Source of the DNA: Capra hircus
Lineage: Eukaryota; Chordata; Mammalia; Artiodactyla; Bovidae
NCBI RefSeq assembly: GCF_001704415.2
Contig: NC_030826.1
Span: 29,817,324-29,881,323, forward strand
Length of the DNA: 64,000 bases
Direction: 5' to 3'
Under the pieces are notes generated by a model that worked only from the letters and a program-made list of their open reading frames with translations, searched no databases and was not told the origin of the DNA. Position numbers and translations under genes: made by a program. Below, piece after piece: positions 11,452 through 22,129 of this stretch (position 1 is its first letter; each line of letters starts with the position of its first letter).

Positions 11452-11668
11452 CTTGCGTGCATGCACTCCCAGTATTGTCTGACTCTTTGTGACCCCATAG
11501 TGTGTAGCCCGCCAGGCCCCGTTGTCTATAGAATTCTCCAGGCAAGAATACTGGAATGGATTGCCATTTCCTTCTCCAGGGATCTTTCCAACCCAGGCAC
11601 TGATCCCGGAGCTCTTACATCTCCTGCATTGCAGGCAGGTTCTTTACTGTGTGAGCCACCAGGGAAGC
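11452..11668 (-). mobile_element. Bov-tA SINE with 9-bp TSD
   Basis: Reversed Bov-tA with both tail ('tgtctgactctttgtgacccc', 11476) and tRNA-like head ('ttctttactgtgtgagccacc', 11640). The repeat 'tgtgtgatg' flanks it at 11443-11451 and 11669-11677. The 127-codon open frame over this stretch is a SINE plus LTR frame, not a gene. Confidence 0.92.
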
Positions 11669-11833
11669 TGTGTGATGGTTGTCTGATGTCTAAACTTCCT
11701 CTTCTTCTAAGGTCACCAGTCGTTTGGATGAGGGCCCACCCTAAGGACTTCATTTTCATTTACTCACGTCTTTAATGACTTTATTTCTCAGTCACATTCT
11801 GAGGTACAGGGTGTTAGGCTTTCAATATAAGAA

Positions 11834-12048
11834 GTGTGCTAAGCTGCTTCAGTCATGTCTGACTGTTTGTGGCCCCAGGGACTGCAGCCTGCCAGGCTCC
11901 TCTGTCCATGGGACTCTCCAGGCAAGGATACTGGAGTGGGTTGCCTTTTCCTCTTCCGGGGGATCTTCCCAACCCAGGGATTGAACCTGAACCTCCCGTG
12001 GCTCCTGCATTGCAGGCGAGTTCTTGACCCCTGAGCCACCCAGGAAGC
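11834..12048 (-). mobile_element. Bov-tA SINE
   Basis: Complete reversed copy from 'gtgctaagctgcttcagtc' to 'cctgagccacccaggaagc'. No clear target duplication. It has an open frame of 80 codons on the minus strand that is merely the SINE read through. Confidence 0.92.
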
Positions 12049-12090
12049 ATTATGAACTGGGGGGAGGGAGAGGAGAGACACAATTCAGCC

Positions 12091-12588
12091 CAGAACAGCC
12101 TGTCTCAGGAGACAGCAGTTCCACTGAGACCATTTTGGATGTGTTCTGTTTGAGACATTCCAGCGGAGCTGTGCTGTTTGCAGTTGGGTCAGGGTCTGTG
12201 GTGCTCAGAGCAGCCTGCGTTGAGATACAAATATGACTTTCCTGCACCTGTGGAGGAATGGGAGTGACGGCGTCGATTCTTTGGAGGAGACTATTGAGCA
12301 AGTAGAGAAGAGGACTGACAGCTAAGTGCTGCGTGTACCGCCTCTAGCCTGGAGACAGAGGGGTGGGAGGTCTATTCCTAGAGAGGAAAACCTACCTAGA
12401 GGGGTCGCTTGACAAGACGTGAGTGCCCCGTGGAGCTCTGTGCACAGGAGTTTAAAGTGAAACCAGTGAACCCAATTGTGCAGCTGTCTCGGGGGATGTT
12501 CAGCTGTGCGGCTTAGGTAGGGAGGAGATAGATTGGATCAGCATCAGAATGCTCCACCATGATGCTTTGAAATGCAGGTTTTATGGTG
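12091..12588. other. Unassigned sequence
   Basis: No repeat or gene recognised. A short inverted repeat, 'ctgtctcaggagacag', sits at 12102-12117. Confidence 0.5.
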
Positions 12589-12854
12589 TTATTGCTGTTG
12601 CTAAGTCACTTCAGTCATGTCCGACTCTGTGTGACCCCCATAGACGGCAGCCCACCAGGCTCCCCCATCCCTGGGATTCTCCAGGCAAGAACATTGGAAT
12701 GGGTTGCCATTTTCTTCTCCAATGCATGAAAGTGAAAAGTGAAAGGCAAGTCGCTCAGTCATGTCCAACTCTTTGCGACCCCATGGACTGCAGCCTACCA
12801 GGCTCCTCCGTCCATGGGATTTTCCAGGCAAGAGTACTGGAGTGGAGTGCCACT
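12589..12854 (-). mobile_element. Bov-A2 SINE with 10-bp TSD
   Basis: Near-complete dimer: first monomer from 'ttgctaagtcacttcagtc' (12598), linker 'gaaagtgaaaagtgaaagg' (12727), second monomer to 'actggagtggagtgccac'. Perfect duplication 'ttttatggtg' at 12579-12588 and 12855-12864. The 137-codon plus-strand frame crossing it is not a gene. Confidence 0.95.
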
Positions 12855-12864
12855 TTTATGGTGA

Positions 12865-13480
12865 TGGATGGTGAAATCCAGGCTGGGCCAGCAGGCAGAG
12901 ACACCTCGGGCAAGGGGGTGATGGCTGGGGAGAAAGCAGTGGGGTTTGTCCCAGGGACCTAGAGAGACTGAAGCAGAGGACTTGCTAGGAGGCGGCGCAG
13001 CGGGGTGTTTGAATGGTGAACGCTGGGGTACAGATTCTGGCTTTGAGTTAGGAGCCTAGGGCTGGGTGGATGTCTGGGGGGAAGGCTCAGCGAGAACTGA
13101 GAACACTGACAGACGGCTCCCGGTGGGTAGACGAGGTGTCAGGCTCACTGCTGGCAGGCAGCTCAGGGGGACAGAGCCCAGTTCTGGGCTGGAGCGGGAG
13201 GAGGGAGCCTAGCTTCTCCTATCGAAGGCGGCCGTCCAAGGGCAGTTGATCTGTCCAGGGATGGTGGAAAGCCAGCCTAAATGGGGCACATGTCTTTCAG
13301 TCCTGTGACCTAGGAGAGTTGCGTCTTCTCTGGCCCCACGTCCACTGTTGCAAATAAGAATGCCACTCAGTAGTAACCAACCAGAAATGACCGCACTGCC
13401 TCATTGTGTTGGTGGGACCTTTCGTACCTCATATTCCTCGACTTTAATGTTCTCTTCTGTAAAATAAAGCAGCTGGACCA
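12865..13480. other. Unassigned, GC-rich sequence
   Basis: Purine-rich text with no convincing repeat match. 12880-12960 is vaguely like an old L2-like tail, too weak to call. Confidence 0.45.
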
Positions 13481-13652
13481 GAATAATCACAGCTAATGTT
13501 TGCTGAGAATTGCTGAGTGCCGGATGCTCTTCTAAATGCTTTACATCGATCCTGTTGCATTTTATTGTCTCGACAGCCCCATCTGAGGTGGGTACCAGAA
13601 TTATTCCCGTTTTGCCAAAGAAGGGTCTGAGACAGGAGAATAAGCAACATGC
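13481..13652 (-). mobile_element. MIR SINE, reverse
   Basis: One of the better MIRs in the window: 'aatcacagctaatgtttgctgag' (13485), 'tgctcttctaaatgctttacatcgatcctgttg' region (13527), 'tgaggtgggtaccagaattattcccgttttgcc' (13585). It ends where the next SINE begins. Confidence 0.85.
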
Positions 13653-13654
13653 TA

Positions 13655-13868
13655 TGAGTGAGTGAGTGAAAGTCGCTCAGAAGCGTCCGATTGTTTGTGG
13701 CCTCATGGACTATAGCTGGCCGGGCTTATCTGCTCATGGAATTTCCTAGGCAAGAACACTGGAGTGGGTTGCCATTTCCTTCTCCAGGGGATCTTCCTGA
13801 CCCAGGGATCGAACCCGGGTATCCTGCATTGTAGGCAGGTTCTTTACTGTCTGAGCCACCAGGGAAGT
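13655..13868 (-). mobile_element. Bov-tA SINE
   Basis: Reverse copy from a GAGT-rich start, 'gtgagtgaaagtcgctcag', to 'ctgagccaccagggaag'. It lies at the junction between the MIR and the following MaLR LTR. Confidence 0.92.
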
Positions 13869-13869
13869 T

Positions 13870-14362
13870 TCTTATTGGCATTCTAACAAATTACTACAGA
13901 CTCAGTGACTTCAAGCAACTTAAATGTGTTCTTTTACAGTTCTGGAGGCTAGGAAGCCAAAATAAGTTTCACTTGGTTAAAGTCGGGATGTTGGCAGAGC
14001 CGGTTCTTCCGTAGGCTCTTGGAAGAGAATCCTATCCCTTGCCTCTTCCAGCTTCTAGAGGCTGCCTGCTCTCCTTGGCTTGTGGCCTCTTCTTCCCCCT
14101 TCAGAGTGCATCACTGCAGTTTCTACTTTTGCCATCTGATCACCTCCTCTCTCTGACTCTGAACCTCCTGCTTCCCTCTTATACGGATGCGGTGATCGTA
14201 TCGGACCACCCATGGAGCCCAGAATAATCTCCTCATCTCAAGATCCTTACCTTCATCCCCTCTGCAAAGCTCCTTTTGCCCGTAAAGTGGCATATCCACA
14301 GGGTTAGGGTTTAGGAGGTGGACATTTTGGGGGCTATCGTTCTGCCCACCACAAAAGCCCAA
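13870..14362 (+). mobile_element. MaLR/ERVL-type LTR relic
   Basis: Shows the MaLR-like order 'taacaaattactacagactcagtgac' (13885), 'acagttctggaggctaggaag' (13937), 'ttccagcttctagaggctgcctgctctccttgg' (14047), and a late 'agggtttaggaggtggacattttggggg' (14306). The exact subfamily cannot be set. Open frames inside are short. Confidence 0.72.
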
Positions 14363-16090
14363 GACAGGGGATTCTACCCTGAGTGGTCCTGGCCTCGGGG
14401 ACCCATTTAGAAAGGGCTAACACGTGGCACATGACCACCACTCTTTTACCCATGAAGCGTCAGCAGTTGACTAGCTTTCTTTCCCTCAGTATCCAAACGC
14501 ACCCTCAGAATCCTCCTCAACACTGTTTTCTGGGCAGCCCATCCATTGGTCTGAATTTTCACGCATGGTGGAAACTTTATGCCTTCTCAGCTTTGATCTC
14601 ATCTGGATCTGACATCTGAGATGTCTGTGTTTCCAGTGAGAGTTAGAGTTCCCTGTAGCCAGACTGCGAGCTCTTCTTGGGAGAGAGGATTCCTCCTTCT
14701 GCAGGCTCAGAGGCCGTTTGTTGTTAACTCACCAGCTGTGAGTGTGAACGTGAACTTTGGAAGAGGAGATGGTTGTAGGAAAAGCAGTCTTCTTATCCTG
14801 ATTTCCAGGCGTGCTGGCCAGGAATTGCAGCTCTCCCTGAAACGCTCGCTGGTGATTTCAGAATTTGGGCCAGGGGGGAAGGAGGAGGAAGCCACGGAGA
14901 GAACGTGGCTCCACCCTCCCCGGCCATCTGCCCTTGCTTCGAGAACATACTGTAATTGCCGAGCCCTGCCTGAGGAGGAAAGGGAGAATCACAACATGTT
15001 CACCCAGAAGAGAAAACAAACAGCCTTCGGTATCAGGCGGGGGAGACAGTTTTAAAGGGTATTCGCGAGGCCTGAAGCCAAAGGAAGTCCCCAGCAGAGC
15101 CTCCTGGAAGTCTGTGCTCAGCCTCCTCTTGGGCCTTCCTGTTTCTGGGTATCAGAGCCTCCCTGCTGGTGCTGGGTTCTCTTCCTACGAGCCCCACATC
15201 AGATCCTAAAAATGGACAGGGGAACCATCCCTAGAGCTCTTCTTCCTCTGCAGCCTGTAACCCTCCAGCCTGTGGGAGCTGGAGTCAAGCTGTGAGCATT
15301 GCGTTCCAAAATGGGTGCTGCGCAGTCCCACTCAGGATGCACCGTATCCTCCAGGACCACGGAGCACACACTCCCCAGCGCACCGTTTTCCCCAGCTGGG
15401 TAGAAAACCCCATCTCAGTAAGAGAGGATGCTCCATTGACCCTTACTTGTCTTTCCAATTCCCACTTCTTTGGGGGCCCCTCTGCTTTGCCATGGTCTCT
15501 ATCCTGATCCAAATGATTGCAGGCCTTGGGGTCAGCATCTCCTTAATTCACTCTTGCAAGGGGTACTGGCCCAAGGACTGCAGTGGCGGCTGGCCACCCT
15601 CAGGTCATACCAGGCATGAATTATCCTCTCTTCTCTTAATAGCATCCTTAGTCTGCTCTCATGGCGGCTCCCTCCTTCCTGCCTCATCCAGCCAGGGGTG
15701 GCTTCCAGACACATCTCACATTTGCTGTGTCTTCATAGGCTTCAGTGCCTCCCAGTGAGGGACTTCCAACCTTCATGGCCCCCCTGCCCCAGGAAGGTTC
15801 CTGTAGTCTGGATGCATCCTTGTGGGCCCCCAGGTCAAGGTCATGCACGTAGAAAGGATGGAAATGCAGGTGCAGCGTTTTCGAGGAAAAATGTCCCACA
15901 GGGAAGGCTGCGAGCTGTAAGGGGTCCCCCAGCCCATTGCCTGCACCTGGCTTTGGGGGCTTCATGCTGAACCTGAAGACTCTGGTTGGAATTTTCTGGA
16001 AGAATTCCCATTTTTGTCAGGCTCGGTTTCCTGCCAGCCAAATTTAAGAAGTTGCAGAGAGTGAAACAGATCACAGAGTGTTATGTCAGG
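14363..16090. other. Unique sequence, about 1.7 kb
   Basis: No repeat recognised. It holds two of the longest open frames outside repeats: 14621-15055 plus (144 codons) and 15315-15758 plus (147 codons). The first is arginine/glutamate-rich toward its end. Neither matches a family I know, starts have no notable context, and shorter frames overlap on both strands, so I treat them as chance frames. A GC-rich, mildly CpG-poor composition argues against a CpG-island promoter. Confidence 0.5.
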
Positions 16091-16250
16091 AGGAGGCACT
16101 TCCCAAGTTTATCCTGCGTAAACCCCTAATTTTTTACAGATGAGGAATCTGCCTAGAGGCCAACAGCCAGAAAGTGGCAGACCCATGGGCAGAACCCACA
16201 TCCCAGGATGCCCAGATCTTTGCTCTGGAAACTTTTCCACATGAGCACCT
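16091..16250 (-). mobile_element. MIR SINE, reverse
   Basis: Blocks 'aatttttt acagatgagga' (16128-16146), 'gccaacagccagaaagtggcaga' (16159) and 'gcagaacccacatcccaggatgcc' (16190) follow the reversed MIR order. Confidence 0.7.
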
Positions 16251-16328
16251 GTGCATCTGTCTCTGAACGCAGAAGTGCCTGGAACAGGCGAGTGTTTCTT
16301 TGCCAAGCGTGTGCTTTTGTAAGGAGAT

Positions 16329-16351
16329 TGAGAGAGAGAGAGAGAGAGAGA
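16329..16351. repeat. (GA)n microsatellite
   Basis: About 11 uninterrupted GA units. Frames across it give runs of Arg-Glu, which is an artefact of the repeat. Confidence 0.95.
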
Positions 16352-16815
16352 AACAGATGCGGAGGTGCTAGCTTGAGTGGGTTGACGTTCTCTGGAACAT
16401 CTGGGCAGGTCCAAGTCCTCTTTGGCTTCCAACACTCATGGCATCTCTGGGGTCCTAGAGCTGGTCCTAGAACATGTATGTGTGGCTCGTAACCCATGTT
16501 ATATAGATAGAAGCAGCCCCCAGGGGTCAGAGCATCGGCAGTACCCGGGGGCTGGAGGTTGCCATAGAAACAGTGGGGGAGGGGTGAAGCAGAGGTGGAT
16601 CCAGGGAGAGGTTTGGCATTATACGTTTCTTGGTGGGGAGAGGAACTTCCTGGAAGTTCTCCTGGAGTTTAGTCCAAGGCTGGAGACTCTGTCATTTGTC
16701 AGCAAGGTGGGCTGCATCAGGGGGCTCCGCATGGGTCCAGGGGCTTCCAGGGAAAGGGCGTCTGGCTGAGATGCTGAGCCTGTCCCCGTCTCAGTACATT
16801 GCTGGGATCTGCCTA
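16352..16815. other. Unassigned sequence
   Basis: No repeat or gene seen. The 115-codon plus frame at 16422-16769 has no recognisable domain. Confidence 0.45.
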
Positions 16816-16819
16816 CACG

Positions 16820-16975
16820 CTTGTGTGATTATGAGTGTGTGTGACTGTGTGTGTGGCGTGGGTGTGTATAATTGTGTGTGTTATTGTGTGTGCACATAAT
16901 TGTGCAGTTGTACGTGCATGTGTGACTGTGACGATGAATGATTATGTGTGTGGGTGTGTATGAGTGTGCTTTCAT
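16820..16975. repeat. Degenerate TG-rich tract
   Basis: A 155-bp stretch of interrupted TG runs: 'tgtgtgtgactgtgtgtgtgg' style text mixed with ATTG and GATTATG words, so the plus strand contains almost no C. It is an old, decayed (TG)n expansion. Confidence 0.9.
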
Positions 16976-18445
16976 CTCATCCCAACAGAAGGCAGTCAGA
17001 AAACTCAACCTGTGGGAGCCCCATAGGGCCATACCTGGAGGCCGAGCCTGCGGTCATAGCCTCTGGGACTCAGAGGACAAGAAGGGTCATGGTCAAATCC
17101 ACGACGACTTTCCATCCTCCCGAGATGACCCTCCTGTTTCCTCAAATGCCTGCAAAGCTGAGGGCTGGACGCAGAGCTGGTGGGTGGGGCTCCCCTCAGA
17201 GGACTGTGCTGGGTTAAGCCCCAAGTCTCTGAGACAGAAGTGGGGACGGGAAGTGTTGGGGTGACAAGCTCTCTCATCTGTTGCATTCAGTTGGGTTTCC
17301 TAGAGAGGGAAGTGGACACAGAAGCAGAGTGCAGGCCTAGGAAGGGCTTCCTGTAAGTGCCCAGGTAATGAATTCCTCAGACTTTCTTGTTTCTAGAAAG
17401 GAGAATGGAGGGCTCTCAGCAGTCAGATGCCCCCTTGGGGATGGAGCCTTGGCAACGCCACCCCCTCTAGCACCGGGTAGGTGTCTTTTTCCTAGGGGGA
17501 GTGGGGTCCTGAGAGGGACGCAGAAACCTGCTTGGTGATAGACCACTTGGCTGTGGGTTTCAGCCTCGTAGGGATTTACCCAGAGGCCTCGTGGTTCTGC
17601 AGATGTGGTCCTGCCCCTAGGATAGGGCCTCAGGAGATGGCAGTGCCCAGAGCTGGTTGAAAGCTGGGTGTGGTGGTGGGGGGCAGGTGATGTCAAGGGA
17701 ACCAGAAGGAGATGAGACAAAGGGGAGGGTCTGGTGGAAAACCCCATGGCGTCTGATGTCTTTTATGCAAGACCTACTTTTCCTCTTGCAGATCAGAGCC
17801 TGATGCCTGCAGTCGGAGGAAGGCCCAGCAGCACCGCCCCTCCACCACCACCAACCTCCACCTTGGGGTTTTGTGAGGTGGGGGTGGATGGTGTGCGGGG
17901 AGCCTGTCCCTGGGGTGCTCGGGGGGAGAGGGCAGAGGAGGCAAGGGGCATGCACATGCTGGGGAGATGAGGATGGATTTTCAGAGGTGTTTTGAGCTGA
18001 TTGGAGAGGAAGTGAGTAGGGCATGCTAGATGGCAGAGGATGGAGGTATCAGAGGAGGAGAGTAAGGCCCTCAGTGAAGACACAGCCCAGCTCAGTCCTG
18101 CTCTTCAGGGCTGTGCTTCAGTCATGATGCAGAGGAAAGAGACCGGTGAGGTGTGGAGCAGAGGAGAGAACACGGTGACTCTGGGAACCTTCCAGGGGCA
18201 CTCCAGGCTGAGTGCAGGGGAGCTTGGACCTGGGACCTGCCGCCCCTGCTCCTGGCCATGAGAAAGAGGGCCTGTCCATCCTGCTCGGCTGCTGGGGGAC
18301 CAACTCCTTGAAGACCAAATGGCACCAGGAACAGTGGCCAGACAGGAATGTCCTCAGACCACGCGTTTCCACAGATAGCACAGAGGTGTCTCTTTGGCTG
18401 GCACGCTGGGGGCTTTTGAGGGGTTTCCCCATGCCTCATATCTTG
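16976..18445. other. Unique GC-rich sequence, about 1.5 kb
   Basis: No repeat recognised. The minus strand has overlapping frames of 108-136 codons (17337-17747, 17617-18024) rich in Pro and Ser, typical of GC-rich noncoding DNA. A C/A-rich block at 17836-17862 encodes short proline runs. No splice-flanked exon stands out. Confidence 0.5.
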
Positions 18446-18640
18446 TCCCTGGTTAAGCATAACACTTGCCAGGGGTGTACCCTTGGGCTAGTTCTTGAAT
18501 CTTTTGTGTCTCATTTCCTCCTATGGAAAACGGAGCTCCAAAGAGCTCTGTTAGCATTATGTATGCAAGCATTTATCAAGCACTTAGCATGTGGCCAGCA
18601 TTCAGTAACACTAGCTGTTTTAAGAATCTCTGTACAGCCC
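18446..18640 (+). mobile_element. MIR SINE, sense
   Basis: 'cttgggctagttcttgaatc' (18481), 'tgtctcatttcctcctatggaaaacgg' (18507) and 'caagcacttagcatgtggccagcattcagtaacactagctg' (18578-18617) follow the forward MIR order. The 144-codon open frame at 18212-18646 runs through this relic and is therefore suspect. Confidence 0.8.
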
Positions 18641-19074
18641 TATTAACCATGAATTCATATTCATATAAGTGCCACATACTAACTGGTAGAGCCTCTGGGG
18701 CTCCTGGAGTTCCAGGTAAGGAAACCAAGATTTCTGTGACTGTAAATAGATTTCTAAGATTAATAGGCAATGCACAGGAAGAGAAAGAATAAAGCTAAGT
18801 CAACCCCAAACAAAAAGAAGTTGTGCTGGGGAGCCCCTGACCTAGGAGCAGGTGGCAAGGTCTAGGTCGCCTCACAGACATAGGCACAGTAAGCTGGGAT
18901 CAGCTGGAGGAACCCCCTTAGGATGACACAGTCAGCTGCTTAACAGACCCCAAAATGCATCCCCAAATGGAAGTTTCCTTCTCTCTTCTGTAACAGTCCA
19001 AGTGTAGGGGCGGCAGAGGCTCTGCCATTCGCTAAGCCTAGAGCATCTTCTCTGTGGTCGAAGCCGGGTCGCAG
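18641..19074. other. Unassigned sequence
   Basis: No gene or clear repeat recognised. Confidence 0.5.
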
Positions 19075-19411
19075 CCCTCTGTGCTCTGGTCCTCGGGGGA
19101 TGAATGGATGACTGGAGGAGGCAGGGGACTGTTTTTCAGTATTTGGACTAGAAGTGGCACATGGTTACCTTGTCGCCTTCCTTAGTGAGTTCACGGCTAC
19201 ATGTCCACATCCAATGGCATGGGACGCTGGGGGGTGCAGTGTATCTTCCCACCTGTGGGTGGGTCTGCAGGTCTCCTCTTGTGGAAGCTGAGAAGGATGG
19301 ATTGTAAGGGACAGCTAGTCTGTGATGGAGGCCTGTGTTCTCTATCACACAGGCCATTTGCAAAGCATCTGTGTCCTCATGAAATTTACCTGGCCTTGAG
19401 AAGGTGAACAA
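19075..19411 (+). repeat. Related block A (partner at 21272-21578)
   Basis: About 330 bp that aligns by eye with a block 2.2 kb downstream. Shared words include 'gaggaggcagg', 'agaagtggca', 'cgccttccttag' (with one change), 'ggtctcct', 'ggacagctagt', 'catttgcaaa' and 'cctcatgaa'. Part of the shared text resembles the dispersed repeat type seen at 4536-5035, so this may be two copies of one old repeat rather than a local duplication. Confidence 0.65.
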
Positions 19412-21271
19412 ATATGCAGATTCTCAATATAACCCCTCATAATGGTAAGGCTCTGAAGAAAAATAGTGTTGGGGAGGGGTACGGAATGGTCAAAATTGTT
19501 CCTCAGAGAAGGTTGCGGGACTCTTAGAAACCTAGTCCTTCTCCTCCTTCAGCAGATGAGCATGTTTAAGGTAAAATAACTCTTAAAAATTTTATTATCA
19601 GAGAGCAAATAAAAGGAGTGTCCTTGGAAAAAGGCAGGTTTTTTCCCTGGTGCCTTCAGATAATGCAGCAGAGTTCGATGTCTGAGCTGCCGTGTTAACA
19701 GCCACCTTGGGGTGCAAGAGGAACACACTCAGATTCTTAAGTTTTTTTATCATGAAAGGTGGGGTTAAAGCAAGTCTCAGAAAGCCTGGTCCAGTCTCGA
19801 GTTTACAGAGGAGAAACCTGAAGTCCAGAAGGAAGACTTGTCTGCCCTGAATTTTAGCCAAGGTTGTGGCTTTTCCCAGTTCCTGGGCAAGAGGATGGCA
19901 GAGGGCACAGGTGCTGGAGGAAAGGGCACAGCTAGAGGGACAGGTTTGCTGGAATTCCATCGGTGTGACCTCTCCCCGCAAACACACAGATGCCTGCTAC
20001 GCGTGACACCTGCTCTCAGCTCACATGCACACCCATTGTAACAAAATGCCATTTCCTGGACATGGCTGCAGCAGGCTTTTCTCCTTTCAACACCCAAGGG
20101 CACCGTGGGCTCTCTCCCACTCATACCTAAGGCCAACCATCACAGGCTGCCCAAGTCTCATTTCCAGGGTGTTTCACTGAATAATGCACTGAATACCCCA
20201 GATACCTCGCGTGCCCGTGTTTGCTAAGCCCCCTCATTTCACAAGCTGATCCGAAAAGCAATCAGGTTTGTCCAGCATGATTTGTTCTTTAATAAAGAAA
20301 CTCTGCGATCTCACAGCTGATCTTTGCCCAGGGCTCAGGCTGCAGCCAGCCCTGGAGTTGTGTTCAGTAAGTATCCACCAGGGATCCTCTCCCTGCCTGG
20401 TGGCTACATCGGAGGCAAAGGCTGTAAAGAGAATGTTCATTATGTAAAGAGGAGACAACCTTTCAGAGTAGGAGCTCATGGCACTGTGACAGATGAGTTC
20501 AGTAAAGACGCAGGGTACCCATTTCATACTTTCACCGGATATTAAACTCCCAGAGATGGGTCATGCCGGTGGTGAAGCCAAGTCATCCACAGGAGCATCC
20601 TTAAAGCAAGCATTTGATTGCAGACTATACATTACTGGCTTTCATCCTTTAGAGAGAAGAAGATGCTAGCTGGATCCAATTGCAAGTTGCTTTCTGCAAT
20701 AACTTGAATTGATTCATTGGGCTGTGTCTCACCCTGACCCTGTATCTTTTCTGCGTGGATCCCATTTATAACTGGTCTGTCTGTCGTGTTTCTTCTTCAG
20801 AGGCGGGACAACAGCTGTGTGCCCACGTAGAGTCGTTCCCTAATGTCCCCCATCTTCGGTCCTTCTACGTTTCCTGGATGTCATAGCTCCTCATGTTAGA
20901 TTTTTACCCCCTCATGAGTGATCACTGGCTTCTGTTAAGTGGTTGTGCCCTCAAGCAATGTCAATAATTTACAGAGCAGTTTGTCAATAACGTTTGTTTT
21001 TCATTAAATCCGGGAGTATGAGTGCTCACAACACGCGCGTCTGCTCTGTCTTGGATTTGCACGATGACTTCCTGAATTTGCTTTACAAACAGTGCTTCTT
21101 TCTCTTCTACGATTCTTCCCCTGCAGAGGGGTTCCTGTGGTTTGTCTTGGCTTTGGAGTTCCTGTACCCATTTCCAGATCTGGTACAGAAAGGTCAGGAA
21201 AGGGCATTTGCTCTTTGGCTCACTCAGACATATTGTTTTCGTCTGCGTTGCCAAAGCAGGGCTCAGGCATC
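19412..21271. other. Mostly unique sequence, about 1.9 kb
   Basis: 19430-19520 looks like an L2-like relic ('gctctgaagaaaaatagtgttggggagggg'). The rest shows no recognised repeat. Frames up to 129 codons (19598-19987 minus) have no known motif. A short A/T-rich stretch with 'ttctttaataaagaaac' lies at 20285-20301. Confidence 0.5.
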
Positions 21272-21578
21272 AGCGGTCCAGGGTGTATGAAGGGGATCAT
21301 AAGGGAGAGGAGGCAGGTCCACCATCTTTCAGGTTTCTGACCAGAAGTGGTGGCATGTGGTCACTTGTCACCTTCCTTAGGTGAAATCATGGCTGTATCG
21401 CCACATCTATTGGCAACGGAGGCCGAAGGATGGAGTGCATCGTCCCACTGTGTGTCAGGCTGTAGGTCTCCTGTGAAGCGTGGGGAGGATGGGTTGTGAT
21501 GGACAGCTAGTGGTCTCCATCATGGAGGCTATTTGCAAAAAGCTTGTGCCCTCATGAAGTTCACCTTGACTCGAAGAG
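21272..21578 (+). repeat. Related block B (partner at 19075-19411)
   Basis: Second copy of the block above, same orientation, with small insertions and deletions. It runs from 'gcggtccagggtgtatga' to 'cctcatgaagttcaccttgac'. The downstream neighbour differs: here it continues directly into an L2-like tail. Confidence 0.65.
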
Positions 21579-21850
21579 GCCTGGGAATGGATTTCAGCTG
21601 GGTTCAGGGAACATTAAGGAATTCTGGATGGTGGGAGCATGGGGAGAGGGGAAGAGCATGAGGTCAGAGAGAACATCAGATCCCTTTATGAAGGGCCAGG
21701 GAAAGGGCTCAGGAATTTATTCTGAGTTGGGAAGCTCATGGCAAATCCATAGCAAGGAAGAGACATGGTCTTTTTTATGCTTTAAAAGGATCCCTTCTGG
21801 CTGCTACATGGAGAGGCAACTAAGAAGTATTTTCTTGGGAATCTTTGCAC
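21579..21850 (+). mobile_element. L2-like old repeat tail
   Basis: 'aatttattctgagttgggaagctcatgg' (21714), 'gagacatggtcttttttatgctttaaaaggatcccttctggctgctacatgg' (21760-21811) correspond to the last part of a common ancient repeat ('ggattttattctaagtgtgatgggaagcc... ggatcactctggctgctgtg' style). Name tentative. Confidence 0.55.
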
Positions 21851-22129
21851 TTATGTGTATGGGATTTGTTTCCTGATTTTCTTGTGCATACCTGATAGAG
21901 TCAGGTTTTGAAGTCTTGGTTGTCCGAGTAAAAGCATCTTAATGCATTGTATTGCCAGTCCGTCGCACAGTACTAGTCAAATGCTAACTTCCTTTTTTCT
22001 ATTGTGAGAATAATTTGAATAGCATAGGTATGACACCTTTGTTCAAGTTTCAAAGCCTCATTTAAGGGGGAACAAAGTTGGAAAAAGTTCATTAGTCAAT
22101 AAGCCTGTTTGAGTTGTGTTTTGTTTTCT
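21851..22129. other. Unassigned sequence
   Basis: Nothing recognised. Confidence 0.45.

Larger units (their letters stand above)
11099..12090 (+). mobile_element. MLT1-type MaLR LTR broken by three SINEs
   Basis: Long terminal repeat of an old mammalian ERVL-MaLR retrotransposon. Surviving blocks in order: 'gccagagctgccatagcaaaat' (11105), 'ggtggcttacacaacagaaactg' (11139), then after a CHR SINE 'attttctcacagttccgacagctgaagttcaaggtcaaggtg' (11319-11360), then after a Bov-tA 'gatgagggcccaccctaagg' (11728), then a second Bov-tA. The right end lies near 12090 and is not sharp. It has no coding content. Confidence 0.8.

Noticed and set aside
12549..12962. 137-codon plus-strand open frame
   Set aside because: It runs through the Bov-A2 at 12589-12854 and reads its frame; similar peptides recur at 3455, 32042 and 37689.
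14621..15055. Calling this frame as a gene
   Set aside because: No domain, no Kozak or splice support; length is within chance for GC-rich DNA. Kept only as a low-interest finding.
16208..16492. Arg-Glu repeat protein
   Set aside because: Reading of the (GA)n microsatellite.
18212..18646. 144-codon plus-strand open frame
   Set aside because: Its second half is a MIR relic and the first half has no known motif.
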